A stretch of DNA of 64,000 bases from Streptomyces lunaelactis (GTDB lineage: Bacteria; Actinomycetota; Actinomycetes; Streptomycetales; Streptomycetaceae). Shown in pieces: positions 53,444-62,594 of the stretch. The notes below the pieces were generated by a model, which worked only from the letters and a program-made list of their open reading frames with translations, had not been told where the DNA came from and did not search any database. Both the position numbers and the translations under genes were made by a program. Position 1 is the first letter of the stretch. Each line of letters starts with the position of its first letter. The DNA is taken from contig NZ_CP026304.1 in the NCBI RefSeq assembly GCF_003054555.1, forward strand, positions 8,246,001 to 8,310,000, given 5' to 3'.

Positions 53444-54506
53444 GTGGCATCCCAGTTGAGGGTGGTCCAGGGTGGTGCCGTCCTGCTGGAGCCGGTGACC
53501 GCCGATCCGTGGGAGTTTCAGGCCGACTGCGTTGAGGCGTTCGTCGCCTCGTGGCGGGCCCGCGGGTTCAGTCCAGTGACGGTCGATAACGACATCGGAC
53601 TGCTGGAACGGACGCTCACCGCGCTGGGCCGGCCCGCCTGGGACGTCACTCCCGAAGACATCGACCGTGTCGTCGGTGACCTGGCCCTTGCCGGGCGGGC
53701 CGCCTCGACCCGCCGCGAGTACGTGCAGATCTTCAAGGGCTTCCACCGGTTTCTGCAGGTCCGCAAGGCCGTCGAGATCGAAGCCGGTTTCGGCGTCCGT
53801 CTGGTCTGCCCGGTCGATGAGTTCAACGCGTCCCGGCATGTCGGCGATGACTCCCCGGCCCAGCTGCCTCCGCCGACCCCAGAGCGGGTCGCGGAGTTCT
53901 TCGAATTCCTCAAGGCCCGGATTGCCACGGCCCGCAAGTACGCGCCCGCCGCCCGTGACTATGCGATGTTCCGAACGCTCTATCACGCCGGCCTGCGCTC
54001 GGAAGAGGCGTCGCTTCTGGATCGCCCGGACCTCCACTTCACGCGGGGACCGTTCGGGAAACTCCATATCCGGTTCGGCAAAGGGGCTCGCACGTCCGGG
54101 CCGCGGCCGCGTTGGGTGCCGATGCTGGACGGGCTCGACCTTGTCCTGCGCTGGTTCCTCGACGACGTCCGCGGGAAGTTCCCCGACTCACCGGTGCTGT
54201 TCGCGGACGAGTCCGGTGGCAGTCTGCACCGGGGGACGATCCGCAACCGTTTGCGCTATCTGATGGAACTCGAAGGCAGGCCGGCGACCGACCGGTTCAG
54301 TCCGCATGCCCTGCGGAGGGCCTGCGCCACCCACAACTACGAGCGCGGTGTGGACTTGGTGGCCATCCAGCAGCTTCTGGTCACTGGACGGTCAGCTCGA
54401 CCATGAGATACGTCCGTCCTCCGCGACATTCATCGAGGATGCCTATCGCCGCGCGGTGACCGCCACGCTCGGCGAACTCACCGCCGAGGGGGACAGCTCC
54501 GCATGA
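53444..54506 (+). pseudogene. Tyrosine recombinase, two small frameshifts near the C-terminus
   Basis: About 350 residues. A SAM-like N-terminal domain (VEAFVASWRARGFSPVTVDN) precedes the catalytic domain with Arg (YHAGLRSEEASLL), HxxR (SPHALRRACATHNYERG), His (GHWTVSS) and Tyr (TMRYVRP). The main frame leaves after IQQLL; GHWTVSSTMRYVRP is in the next frame and SATFIEDAYRRAVTATLGEL in the third, so two indels flank the active-site Tyr. GTG 53444 has GGAAGG 7 nt upstream and is preferred. It is the first gene of a three-gene recombination module coupled to the HTH gene by ATGA. Indels could be sequencing errors. Confidence 0.8.
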
Positions 54507-54817
54507 AGATCCGATGGCGTTTGCGGATGGCCGCCGCCCAGCGCGAGGTCTGGACCGGCACCCAGCTGCAGCGGCTGCTGGCCGAACGCGCCGGGCTGCA
54601 GATGTCGTCCGCCTCGGTGTCTGCGCTGTTCAGCAAGGAACCTTCTCAGGTGAAGATGTCCACTCTGATCGCGTTGTGCACCGCGCTGGACTGCACCCCC
54701 AATGACCTGTTCGAGGTCGACACCACCCCCGTCGAACGTCCCGCAGCCCCGCTTCGGCCGGTCGCCGACCTGCCGAAGGCAGTCTCCGCGCGGGGCCGTT
54801 CGATGCCTCCGCTGTGA
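54503..54817 (+). CDS. Cro/C1-type helix-turn-helix protein of the recombinase module
   Basis: This 104-residue protein has an HTH_26/XRE-type domain: WTGTQLQRLLAERAGLQMSS, ASVSALFSKEPSQVKMSTLIALCTALDCTPNDLFEVD. The stop of the recombinase overlaps its ATG (54503-54506), and the next recombinase-like gene starts 19 nt later, so the three are an operon. It may act as a directionality or regulatory factor for the element. The tail is Pro/Arg-rich. Confidence 0.82.
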   Translation: MKIRWRLRMAAAQREVWTGTQLQRLLAERAGLQMSSASVSALFSKEPSQVKMSTLIALCTALDCTPNDLFEVDTTPVERPAAPLRPVADLPKAVSARGRSMPPL

Positions 54818-54835
54818 CCTGGAGAGGGCGGCATC

Positions 54836-56464
54836 GTGGGCGTCAAACAGAGCGACTGCACCGGTTGCGGAGCCCCGGTCGGCTTCATCGACCGGCACTA
54901 CTGCTGCCGCTGCACTGCCCAACAGAAAGAGGCCGCGACCCGGGCCGCTTGTCCCCGGTGCAGCCAGCAGCGTGTCCTCCGGGCGGACACCGGCCGGTGC
55001 ATCACCTGCTCTCGCGTATGCACCGGATGCGGCAACCCGGTGCGGAGTAAATCCTCGGCTCTCTGCCGCACTTGCATGCGGGAGTCCGAACGCGACGCCG
55101 CCAAGGATCCATGCCCTCGCTGCAGCCGGCCCGGATATCTGCGCGAGGACACCGGCTGGTGCGGGCACTGCTCGCGTCCCCGGCAGGCCAAACAGCCGCC
55201 CCGGGCCTGCGAGCAATGCGGCAGAGTACGGAAGCATGCAGGGCTGGGACTGTGCTCGGCCTGCTGGCAGCGTCACCCCGACCGCCCCTTCGTCCGGGCC
55301 GAGCACCTCATCGCCGAACTCGACAATCCCCCCGCCTGGCTGCAGGACTTCACCACAGATCTCGCTGCCAAGTATTCCGTCGGCCGGGCCTGCACGATGA
55401 TCACTTCGCTCGGGTGGCTCCTTCGGGATGACCAGCCCAACCTCCCCCAGTCTGTACTCGAACGATCCGCCGCCCGGGCCGTTCGATGGGTTCCTCGCCC
55501 GTGCCTTGAGACCTTCTTCACCAGTCACGGTCTGGCCATGGCCACCGACCAGGCCGAACGGCTCGCGGCCGGCCGCCGACAACGCCGCGTCCTCGCGGTC
55601 CCAGGCCTCCTGCGACCTTCGGTGGAGGCCTTCTCCGACTTCATGATCCGCTCACGCGAGCGATCCCGGCGTGCCGGAACGCTGCCCCGCACCGATGCCA
55701 CCATCGAAGCCGCACTCGCCATCGTGCGTGACCTCGCCCTGTTCCTCGCCGGCGAGCGCGGAAAGCAGGACTGGGCACTGACCGACGTGCACGATCTCGA
55801 AGCTTTCCTGGCCAGGTCGCCCAAGGCCCGAAAGCGTCGGCTGGTGGTGCTCGGACAGTTCTTCCGCTTCGCGCGGTCCCGGAAGATCGTCCTCGTCGAT
55901 CCTGCCCGCGGTCTGACTGCCCGAGGACCGAGCGGCTTCACGGGTGCGACGCTGACACCTGACCAGCAACGTGTGCTGTTCCGCCGCTGGACAACGGATC
56001 CGGCCGTCCACCCGCACGAAGCCCTGCTGGGCATGCTCGCCTTGTTGCACGGTGCCTCAAGCCGCGAGGTCAAGATGCTGCAGGCCGTTGACCTCGACTT
56101 TCGTGCCCGGACCGCCCGGCTCGGAGACCGCCCGCATCCGGTTCCTTTGGATCCGCCGTCTTGGGCGGCAGTGGAAGGCTGCCTGGGCCACCGCGAAGAC
56201 CAGAAGACTGACAACCCGCATGTGATGGTCACCCGCCAGACGAAGTCGGGCCGGGGACCGGCGTCCACCGCCTATGTCAGTCACGTCCTCGACGCCTGCG
56301 GGTTCCCACCCCGTATGATCCGCTGCACTCGACTGCTCGACCTGGTCAACACCATGGACCCCAAGCTCGTTGCCGCCACGTTCGGCATGGACCCCGAGGC
56401 CACCATGATCTATCTCGCTGACCACATCGACCCCGGCCGCCTGCCTGACCTGCAATCACGGTGA
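54836..56464 (+). CDS. Zinc-ribbon protein with a degenerate tyrosine-recombinase domain
   Basis: This 542-residue protein opens with about 150 residues of repeated CxxC zinc ribbons (CTGCGAPV, CPRCSQQRVL, CTGCGNPV, CPRCSRPGYL, CEQCGRVRKH). From about 170 onward it has an integrase-like fold: a SAM-like region, then HGASSREVKMLQAVDLD, and MIRCTRLLDLVNTMDPKLVA, GMDPEATMIYLADHID. The positions expected for HxxR read RCTR, and the later catalytic His is absent, although a Tyr is present in MIYL. I infer an accessory, non-catalytic recombinase that binds ends or regulates the first recombinase. It is the last gene of the module. Confidence 0.75.
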   Translation: MGVKQSDCTGCGAPVGFIDRHYCCRCTAQQKEAATRAACPRCSQQRVLRADTGRCITCSRVCTGCGNPVRSKSSALCRTCMRESERDAAKDPCPRCSRPGYLREDTGWCGHCSRPRQAKQPPRACEQCGRVRKHAGLGLCSACWQRHPDRPFVRAEHLIAELDNPPAWLQDFTTDLAAKYSVGRACTMITSLGWLLRDDQPNLPQSVLERSAARAVRWVPRPCLETFFTSHGLAMATDQAERLAAGRRQRRVLAVPGLLRPSVEAFSDFMIRSRERSRRAGTLPRTDATIEAALAIVRDLALFLAGERGKQDWALTDVHDLEAFLARSPKARKRRLVVLGQFFRFARSRKIVLVDPARGLTARGPSGFTGATLTPDQQRVLFRRWTTDPAVHPHEALLGMLALLHGASSREVKMLQAVDLDFRARTARLGDRPHPVPLDPPSWAAVEGCLGHREDQKTDNPHVMVTRQTKSGRGPASTAYVSHVLDACGFPPRMIRCTRLLDLVNTMDPKLVAATFGMDPEATMIYLADHIDPGRLPDLQSR

Positions 56465-56497
56465 CGACAGGCACCTCCTTGACCTGGTGTTCCTGGG

Positions 56498-56959
56498 ATG
56501 AGCTCTCGAGACGCTGTCCCCGACGAACCAGCAGAATTGACCGTCCGCTGCCAGGACGACCGGCCGTCTCTGTGAAGTTCTGTGACCTCTTCGATGAGGA
56601 CGAAGAATGCGTGCACTACGCCATCGAGGCTTGGGCGGCCAGTCTGAACGCTCGGCTGGACGGCGTGGCAGCCTGGAACTGGGGCGCAGACCTGGCTCCT
56701 TTCCTGGAGGACCTCTGAGGGCTTCCAGGGCTGGGAGGGAGAGCGTGTCTGGCAGACCAACGACCGTGATCTCACTGTCAGAGCGGTCTTCCGCTCGGGC
56801 GGCCATGTTGGGCTGACCTGGACCCTCCGTCCGTGGCAAATATTCGTTGGCAGCTGGTAGGTATCCGTCACCACCTGGCTGGAATCCGGCGAGCAGATGT
56901 CCACTCTCGCAGCCGATGTCCGGCACTTCCTCGGCCAGGAGGCCGGTCATCGTGGGTGA
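56498..56959 (+). pseudogene. DUF6228 family pseudogene
   Basis: ATG 56498 opens MSSRDAVPDEPAELTVRCQD and hits a stop at RPSL. The next block VKFCDLFDEDEECVHYAIEA, then WAASLNARLDGVAAW continues one frame over to FLEDL-stop, and a third block EGFQGWEGERVWQTNDRDLT, VRAVFRSGGHVGLTWTLRPW and, after an in-frame TAG, VSVTTWLESGEQMSTLAADV completes the family. DUF6228 proteins are small, of unknown function, often near toxins. The copy has at least two frame breaks and one nonsense codon. Confidence 0.7.
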
Positions 56960-57148
56960 CATGCAGCTCGTTTGGACTCTCAGCGGGCGGGATGGGCCGA
57001 CTGCACCATCGCCGATCATCAGGCGGAAGCCGAGGTCACAGCCTCATACATCTCCACAGCCCCCGAGGACCTACTGACCACCGCGGTATCGCCGAGCTCG
57101 TCCACCCACTCCGCTCGTCGACGACCCGGCGGTCGGGTCGTGGCGATG

Positions 57149-58313
57149 TCAGATCGTGTCGACGATGAAGACGTCGAGACTGCGTGACGATGTCGATCAG
57201 GTTCGCGAACGACCTGGTGCTCACCGTGCTGGACGAGGAATAGACCATGCCGACCGGAGTCTGGACGAGATCGAAAGTCGTCACGATCGCGCCGGAGTCT
57301 CCCGGCTTGCTGAAGGGAAGAGGACCGAAGGTTCCGGTCCCCTCGATCGCAAGGGAGCCTGAGAAATAGGCGTTCTGTCCTCCGTAGCCGACCCAGTGAG
57401 AGGCACCGACCTCCTTGACGGTTCCCGCTGTCACCTCGGTCGTCCGGCCACTCTTGAAGACGAGCATCCCTATGGTGGCCGCCCCTGTCGTGGTGCTGAT
57501 GGGCACCTCTACCGGCCCCAGGACTCCGTTGATCAGGATGTTGGGGTTGACTTGCGCCGGATCCGCCCATGCTGTCGCGCAGTCGACGCTGTTGATGACG
57601 CCGCCGAACTCTATTTTGGTGAAACGCTCGAGCACCGCGATGAGATGTTGCGGACAGACCCCCGCGTCGGCGCGGCCGGGCTGGGCGATGCAATTCCCCA
57701 GCTGTCCGGCATTGGCGTCCGCGATGACGTGGTTACAGCTGATGAGGAGCGTTCTCTGGTCGCGCGGGAACGATCGGCCCGTGGATAGGCATCCCAGCGT
57801 GCCGCTGCTCGCCGGGCTGACGGGGCTGCTGATCGATATGCCACCCGGTGCCGGCCTGCTGTGGAAGGTGAACCCCTGCGCCTCTATCTCGCCGGTGACC
57901 ACCGGAATGATCGGAACCCTTGACGATGCGGCGACGCGCACGTCCATCTGCTCGACGATCAACGCCTCCACGTCGTCGGCGTTTCTCGGCTGGGCCAGAT
58001 AGACGTTCAAGGTGGGTTGCCCCGGCTCGATGGCGCTGCTGCGGGGCCCATATTCGGATGGTGTGGCCCTGCCGATGCCGACGCCCTGCACGTTGGTCAG
58101 TTCGGTCAGATCGTCCACGGATCGGAGTCCGCTGCGCTGCTCCCCCTGACCGCTGAGGATCCCTTCGATCGCGGCTCGCGCGTCGACCAGCTCCGTGGGG
58201 AACTGGTCGGGGTCGAATCCGATGTGATCGGACGTCACCTCGGGTTGTCTGATCTCCACGTTCTCGCCGGATTGCGCGAAATCATCAGGTGGAGGCTGAC
58301 TGATTCTTGGCAC
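57149..58313 (-). CDS. Trypsin-like peptidase domain protein
   Basis: About 388 residues. Residues 40-115 hold a polar N-terminal region; IEPGQPTLNVYLAQPRN precedes a protease-like core with LLISCNHVIADANAG (His region) and PFSKPGDSGAIVTTF (Ser motif GDSGA). It resembles cytosolic trypsin-like proteases with an NAL1/S1 fold, lacking a signal peptide. Near 57180 one base seems misplaced: as written the tail becomes Arg-rich, but a one-base change gives DVFIVDTI-stop at 57149, a more natural end. It lies inside the istB-inserted element, next to an IS630 copy. Substrate and role are unknown. Confidence 0.65.
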
Positions 58314-58475
58314 GACAGCCTCCTGGAAGGCTCTGGATGGGTGCCCCGCTCTCGGCTTTCACTTCACGAGAGGCGATGAATCAAGGGTAGATCCGGGTGA
58401 AGGAAGATCGCCACTTGTGGTATCACCACCTGCGTATCGGCACACGGTATCCGCCGGACGGTATCGCGCACTGTA

Positions 58476-59582
58476 TTGATCAGAAACTCATTGGGTTCAC
58501 TCGTCGAGGACGTAGCGGACATGTCGACCGCCGAAGTATCCGCGCAAGATGTGGGGCTGGCGTTGTCGGCGGTGGAAGAACCTGCGGGTTTCGGTGGCGA
58601 GGTCGGCCTGGTTCCTGGCCGGTGGGTGTGGGGCAGGCTGCGTTTGAGGTCGGCGTTGACGAGCTCGTCGGGGTTCAGCTCCGGTGAGTACGACGGCAGG
58701 AAGTGCAGCTCGATCTGGGCCTCGTGGTCGGCGAGCCAGGTCCGGACGGTCTTCGAGCGGTGGGCCGAGTGCCGGTCGACGATCAGATGGACCTTGCGGT
58801 CGAAGTGACCGACGAGCCGGTCCAGGAAGCGGCACATGACCTTCGCGTCGAACGACTCGGTGAAGACCATGAAGTGTATCCGGCCCTTCGTGCTGATCGC
58901 GGACATCGCGTTCACGGAGAACCGGTTCCCGGTGCGACGGACGATCGGAGTGCTTCCTCTGGCGCCCCAGGTGCGGCCGGTGCCCTGGTCCGAGCGGATC
59001 CCGACCTGGTCGGCGAAGAGGACTTCACTCCTCTCCGCCTTCGCCCGAGCCCGGATCGCCGGCCAGGTCTCCTCGTGCCAGACGCGGACCGCTTCCGCGT
59101 CCTGCTCGACGGCCCGCTTGTCCGGACGCTGGAACGTCAGTCCCCAGCGTTTGAGGTACTTGCCCACACCGGGCTCGGTGAAGCGGACCCGGTAGAGCTT
59201 GAAGATCAGCTCGCCTATCGGGGCCCGTGTCCACAGCTGACCGGAAAGCCCCAGGACGGAGGGGGTGTGATCGAGGACGGCCTGTCGGATGGCGGCCTGC
59301 TCGGCCTCGGACAGAACCTGATGCTCGCCCACCCGGCGGCCCCGCGCACGCGACAGCAGCGCGTCCCGGCCACCGGTCTGCCACCTCGTCCACCAGTTGT
59401 CTACGGCCCTGACCGACACCTTGAACAGAGCCGCGACCTCAGCCCGGTCCCGCCCCTCCACCAGCGCGGACACCGCCAGCAACCGCACAGCCTCCTGCGC
59501 GGCCGGCGACCAGGTCCTCGCATTCCCCACCAGATCACTCACACACCGTCAACGAGCACGAACCCAAAGCGTTTTGGATCAA
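58476..59582 (-). mobile_element. IS630-family insertion sequence
   Basis: The 1107-bp element is bounded by TA dinucleotides (58474-58475 and 59583-59584), the IS630 target duplication. The ends are imperfect inverted repeats: TTGATCAGAAACTCATTGGG on the left and, reversed, TTGATCCAAAACGCTTTGGG on the right. The single transposase gene runs right to left. It has inserted between the trypsin-like gene and the peptidoglycan-binding gene. Confidence 0.88.
58497..59542 (-). pseudogene. IS630 transposase, one frameshift
   Basis: The frame encodes an HTH region (RDRAEVAALFKVSVRAVDNWWTRWQTGG), a winged helix, then DDE residues in LFADQVGIR, HLIVDRHSAHRS and FLPSYSPELNPDELVN. Near 58625 the frame shifts; the expected end (ATETRRFFHRRQRQPHILRG, YFGGRHVRYVLDE) is in the next frame with its stop at 58497. 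The break may be a real inactivation or a sequencing error; IS630 members are also known to use frameshifting, but normally earlier in the gene. Confidence 0.82.
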
Positions 59583-59916
59583 TAGGCGACGTCACTGTGA
59601 CGGCGGTCGGCAGCGACCCCCACGCGGATCACCGGGCAGCCACCTACTGCGGCCACTCGGACTTCGAGACCTTGGTCAACGAGGCTTCGTGCCACACCCC
59701 GCGGCCCCGGGCTGATCCGAACGGCCCCACGTCCGGACAGCCCCGCCAACGCAGGACACCTCGCGTGCGCAGGCTTACAGTCGTGAGTAAGAGGCGTTCC
59801 ACCCCACTCATCGGACCCGGGCAGGGCGCGGGGTGCGGGACTTCGCCCGGCCGGCCGGCCGCGGCCCACGGGGACAGCCTCGCCGTCCGGCCCCGAGTTC
59901 AGGGACCTGATGAGCC

Positions 59917-61015
59917 ATGGCTGACGTGAAGGTCGTGTGGACAGGGCTTGAATGCCGTGTCAGGCAAGAGAAGAAAGACGACATCTTCGGCAGCGTTCAG
60001 CTGATCGCCGGAATGACGCCGCAGCCGGCGGTGAAGTTCCCCGACGCTGGCACGCTGACGTTCGGGCCTCCAGAGCTGAGGATCTTCAGCGCCCAGCGCC
60101 TGCTGTACTCCGGACCGGCACAGGACCTCAGCGTGTCCCTCGCGCTCGTGCAGCACGACTCCGGTGACATCGAGCAGGGGAAGCAGGCCGTCGCCCAGGC
60201 CATCTCCACCGCGGCGACGGCGGCCGTCGCCGCCGCCACGAGTCCGGCGGGCGCCGCCCTCGCCAAACCCTTCATCGACTTCCTGGTCGTAGGCCTGGTC
60301 GATATCGCGAGCGACCTCCTCGGCCTCGCCGACGACCCGTTCAACCCGGCGGCTGTCTTCATCCCGAAGGACAAGCTGCTGGATGCGAACAGCCGGCGCC
60401 AGATACGGCAGCGCCCCAACGATCCGCACACACTGCAGTTCACGGACATGGTCATCTGCAGCGGTACGGACGGTGACGGAGACCTGGGGGTGTACGCGCT
60501 GTACCTGGACGTACAGCCGTCTGGCGCCCCGGGCGGAGGCGGCGTCACGCCCGCGGGCGACGGCATCGGCACGCCCACACTGAGCACGGGCTCGCAGGAG
60601 TGGCGGTGGAGAAGCTCCAGCGCCTCCTGAACGCCCACGTGCCGGACCTCGGACCCCTGGACGTCGACGGCGACTTCGGCCCCGTCACGGACGAACGCGT
60701 CCGCGAGTACCAGCGTCGTGTCGACATCGAGATCGACGGTGTCGTGGTCCTGAGACCTGGGGCATGCTGACGGGCGGTGAGCGAGCGGAGGAGGACGCGT
60801 CCGGGACACCGACCCTGAGCAACGGCTCGCGCGGCCCCGCGGTCCGCAAGCTCCAACGCCTCCTGAACGCCCACGTGCCGGACCTCCAGGCCCTCGCGGT
60901 CGACGGGAGGTTCGGCCCCGTCACGGAGCAGCACGTCCGCAAGTTCCAAACCCGCCTCGCCATCACCGTCGACGGCATCGTCGGCCCTCAGACGTGGGGC
61001 GCACTCACGCGCTGA
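59917..61015 (+). pseudogene. Peptidoglycan-binding protein with duplicated binding domains, two frameshifts
   Basis: The N-terminal domain (residues 1 to about 200; VVWTGLECRVRQEKKDDIFG, DAGTLTFGPPELRIFSAQRLL, DMVICSGTDGDGDLGVYALYLD) is a beta-rich module of unknown family with a central hydrophobic helix (AISTAATAAVAAATSPAGAA). It is followed by two tandem PG_binding_1 domains: LQRLLNAHVPDLGPLDVDGD..FGPVTDERVREYQ and LQRLLNAHVPDLQALAVDGR..FGPVTEQHVRKFQ, each ending in a VVGP.TWG motif. Indels near 60600 and 60741 put the two domains in different frames. There is no signal peptide, so export would need another route. Confidence 0.7.
60605..61000 (+). repeat. Tandem duplication of a peptidoglycan-binding domain
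   Basis: About 150 bp near 60612-60760 and 60850-61000 are highly similar, including the identical block CTCCTGAACGCCCACGTGCC and GGCCCCGTCACGGA. The similarity at DNA level suggests a recent duplication. Confidence 0.75.
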
Positions 61016-61151
61016 GCGAGCCTCTCGCCCAGACTCGGGGAGGGGGGCCGTCTCACTCGTGGACGACGACGGCCTCCAAGGCCCAGGGCGAAGAACGTCC
61101 AGCTGCCGACCTCGGGGAGTTCCTTGCCGCTGAGGCGGGAGGCGCCGGAGA

Positions 61152-61219
61152 GCGGATACTTCGGCGGTCGACATGTCCGCTACGTCCTCGACGAGTGAAC
61201 CCAATGAGTTTCTGATCAA
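61152..61219 (+). repeat. Inverted 68-bp copy of the IS630 left end
   Basis: This is the near-exact reverse complement of 58476-58543. It encodes YFGGRHVRYVLDE and ends TGATCAA next to a TA. It is the 3' end of a second IS630 copy in the opposite orientation, the rest of which is lost. Confidence 0.85.
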
Positions 61220-61528
61220 TAATACGAAACGGAGAATTAAGTCCCTGCTGAACTTGAATGCGTGATGCCCGCTCGATCGAGGTCACAATCCCGCCCAGTG
61301 CCCAGACGACAACAACATCACGACCAACGACACTGAGCCGAACGGGTGACGGGACGGGGGCTCTCAGAGCTTCAAGATCAACTCAGCGCCCCTCCGACCC
61401 GTATCTCGGTCAGACCCCTCACAGAGGCATGGCACAAGAGCCGCCGCCTGGAGAACACCTGAGCCTGACCGAACCTGGATGGTTCGGTGCGGCCTGGCAC
61501 AGGTTCGCCGGAACATGTGCGCTTTACC

Positions 61529-61635
61529 GAACGATTCGTTGGAGGCGATCGCGACGCTGTTCTTCTCCTCCCGCTCGGTCAGAACCTGGAACAGCAGCTC
61601 AGCGCCCCTGCGGTCCAGCTCCATGTAGCCGGCCC
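61529..61635 (-). mobile_element. istB: IS21 istB, internal part next to the insertion
   Basis: The minus strand encodes GYMELDRRGAELLFQVLTER, then EEKNSVAIASNESF, the conserved Walker B-proximal segment of IstB. It ends at the junction with the 8.2-kb element. The part upstream of GYMELD is missing, so the IS21 was already incomplete or later deleted. Confidence 0.82.
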
Positions 61636-61834
61636 AGCTCGACGCGGAAGCGTCCCGCAACCGGGTCATCCACCTTGGCATGCCGGAATTCCGCGAGATC
61701 GCCGGTCGCACCGTGGAGCATCCGTCCGCCCACCCAACCGACCTGATCTCTGACGGTGCTCTGTCACTGGCGCCTGGCAGGATGACCGCCCCATGAACGC
61801 TGAATCGTCCAAACTTGGTAGTCAGGAGGCTCCA

Positions 61835-62311
61835 ATGAAGGTCATGCTGCGGGAAGTAAGCGACTCTGACCTGCCCGTCTTCTTCGCTCAGATGAACGAT
61901 CCGGAGGGGATCCGGATGGCGGCGTTCACCGCCAAGGACCCATCAGATCGCGCCCACTTCCAGGCCCACTGGGCACGGATCCGCCAAGATCCAGCGGTCA
62001 TAGCGCGCACCATCGTCGGCGATAGCGGTGAAGTCGTCGGTCACGCTGCCGTGTTCGGCCCGCCCGAGGAACGCGAGGTCACGTACTGGATCGGGCGGCA
62101 ATACTGGGGCCGAGGAGCTGCTACCGCCGCGCTGCGAGAGCTGCTCGGCGTCGCACCGGAGCGTCCACTGCACGCCCGCGTGGCTGCGGACAACGTCGGC
62201 TCCATCCAGGTCCTGAAGAAGTACGGATTCGTGGTCACCGGCAGCGAGCGGGATTACGCGAACGGGCGAGGCGAGGAAGTCGACGAGGTGCTCTTCACCT
62301 TGCTCGGCTGA
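61835..62311 (+). CDS. GNAT-family N-acetyltransferase
   Basis: This 158-residue protein has a strong GGAGG site 5 nt before ATG 61835. LREVSDSDLPVFFAQMNDPEG opens the fold; VTYWIGRQYWGRGAATAALRELL carries the acetyl-CoA pyrophosphate-binding Q/R-x-x-G-x-G/A motif, and HARVAADNVGSIQVLKKYGFVV is the C-terminal GNAT signature. It resembles RimJ/RimL-like acetyltransferases acting on amino groups of small molecules or proteins. It is monocistronic. It lies between the istB fragment and a Tn554-type remnant. Confidence 0.88.
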   Translation: MKVMLREVSDSDLPVFFAQMNDPEGIRMAAFTAKDPSDRAHFQAHWARIRQDPAVIARTIVGDSGEVVGHAAVFGPPEEREVTYWIGRQYWGRGAATAALRELLGVAPERPLHARVAADNVGSIQVLKKYGFVVTGSERDYANGRGEEVDEVLFTLLG

Positions 62312-62390
62312 CCCACACTGTCAAAGCCATCAGGAGAGGTAGTAGGGGCGGGGTCTGAAGTAGTTCAGAGAAGCCTGTCTGACTTGTCCG

Positions 62391-62594
62391 ATGTTCGTGA
62401 CGACCCCGGAGTTCCTGCCTCAGCACCGGCAGCAGCGCGGACAGTTGCTGCAGATCGTCTCGGCGGCCGAGGCCCGCGGCCAGCTCCGCGTCGTCGAAAT
62501 GAACCAGCAGGTCCTGGGCAACCTCGACCGGATCATCACCGCGCTGGAGGCCGACGAGGCACCCGGCGGCACGGAGGTGGCCGATGCGGGCTGA
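62391..62594 (+). pseudogene. C-terminal tail of a Tn554-type tyrosine recombinase
   Basis: The frame FVTTPEFLPQHRQQRGQLLQ, then IVSAAEARGQLRVVEMNQQVLGNLDRII matches the C-terminal zinc/coiled-coil tail of Tn554-type recombinases. The catalytic part upstream is missing. Its stop overlaps the start of the DUF6262/TnpC gene, the normal gene order in these elements. Confidence 0.75.

Larger units (their letters stand above)
53299..61528. mobile_element. About 8.2-kb tyrosine-recombinase element inserted in istB
   Basis: The istB sequence is interrupted between SNESF and GWTKTF. Inside the left end lies GCACATGTTCC (53310-53320) and inside the right end its reverse complement GGAACATGTGC (61510-61520). 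Both are 8 to 11 bp from the junctions, like recombinase-binding sites. The element carries a tyrosine recombinase, an HTH protein and a degenerate recombinase at its left end. Cargo follows: a DUF6228 pseudogene, a trypsin-like protein, an IS630 copy, a peptidoglycan-binding protein and an IS630 remnant. The boundaries are inferred from istB and are good to a few bases. Confidence 0.75.

Noticed and set aside
52934..54067. Long minus-strand open frame across the recombinase gene
   Set aside because: Only the short IstB tail (53146-53298) inside it is real; the rest is antisense to the recombinase and has no recognisable motif.
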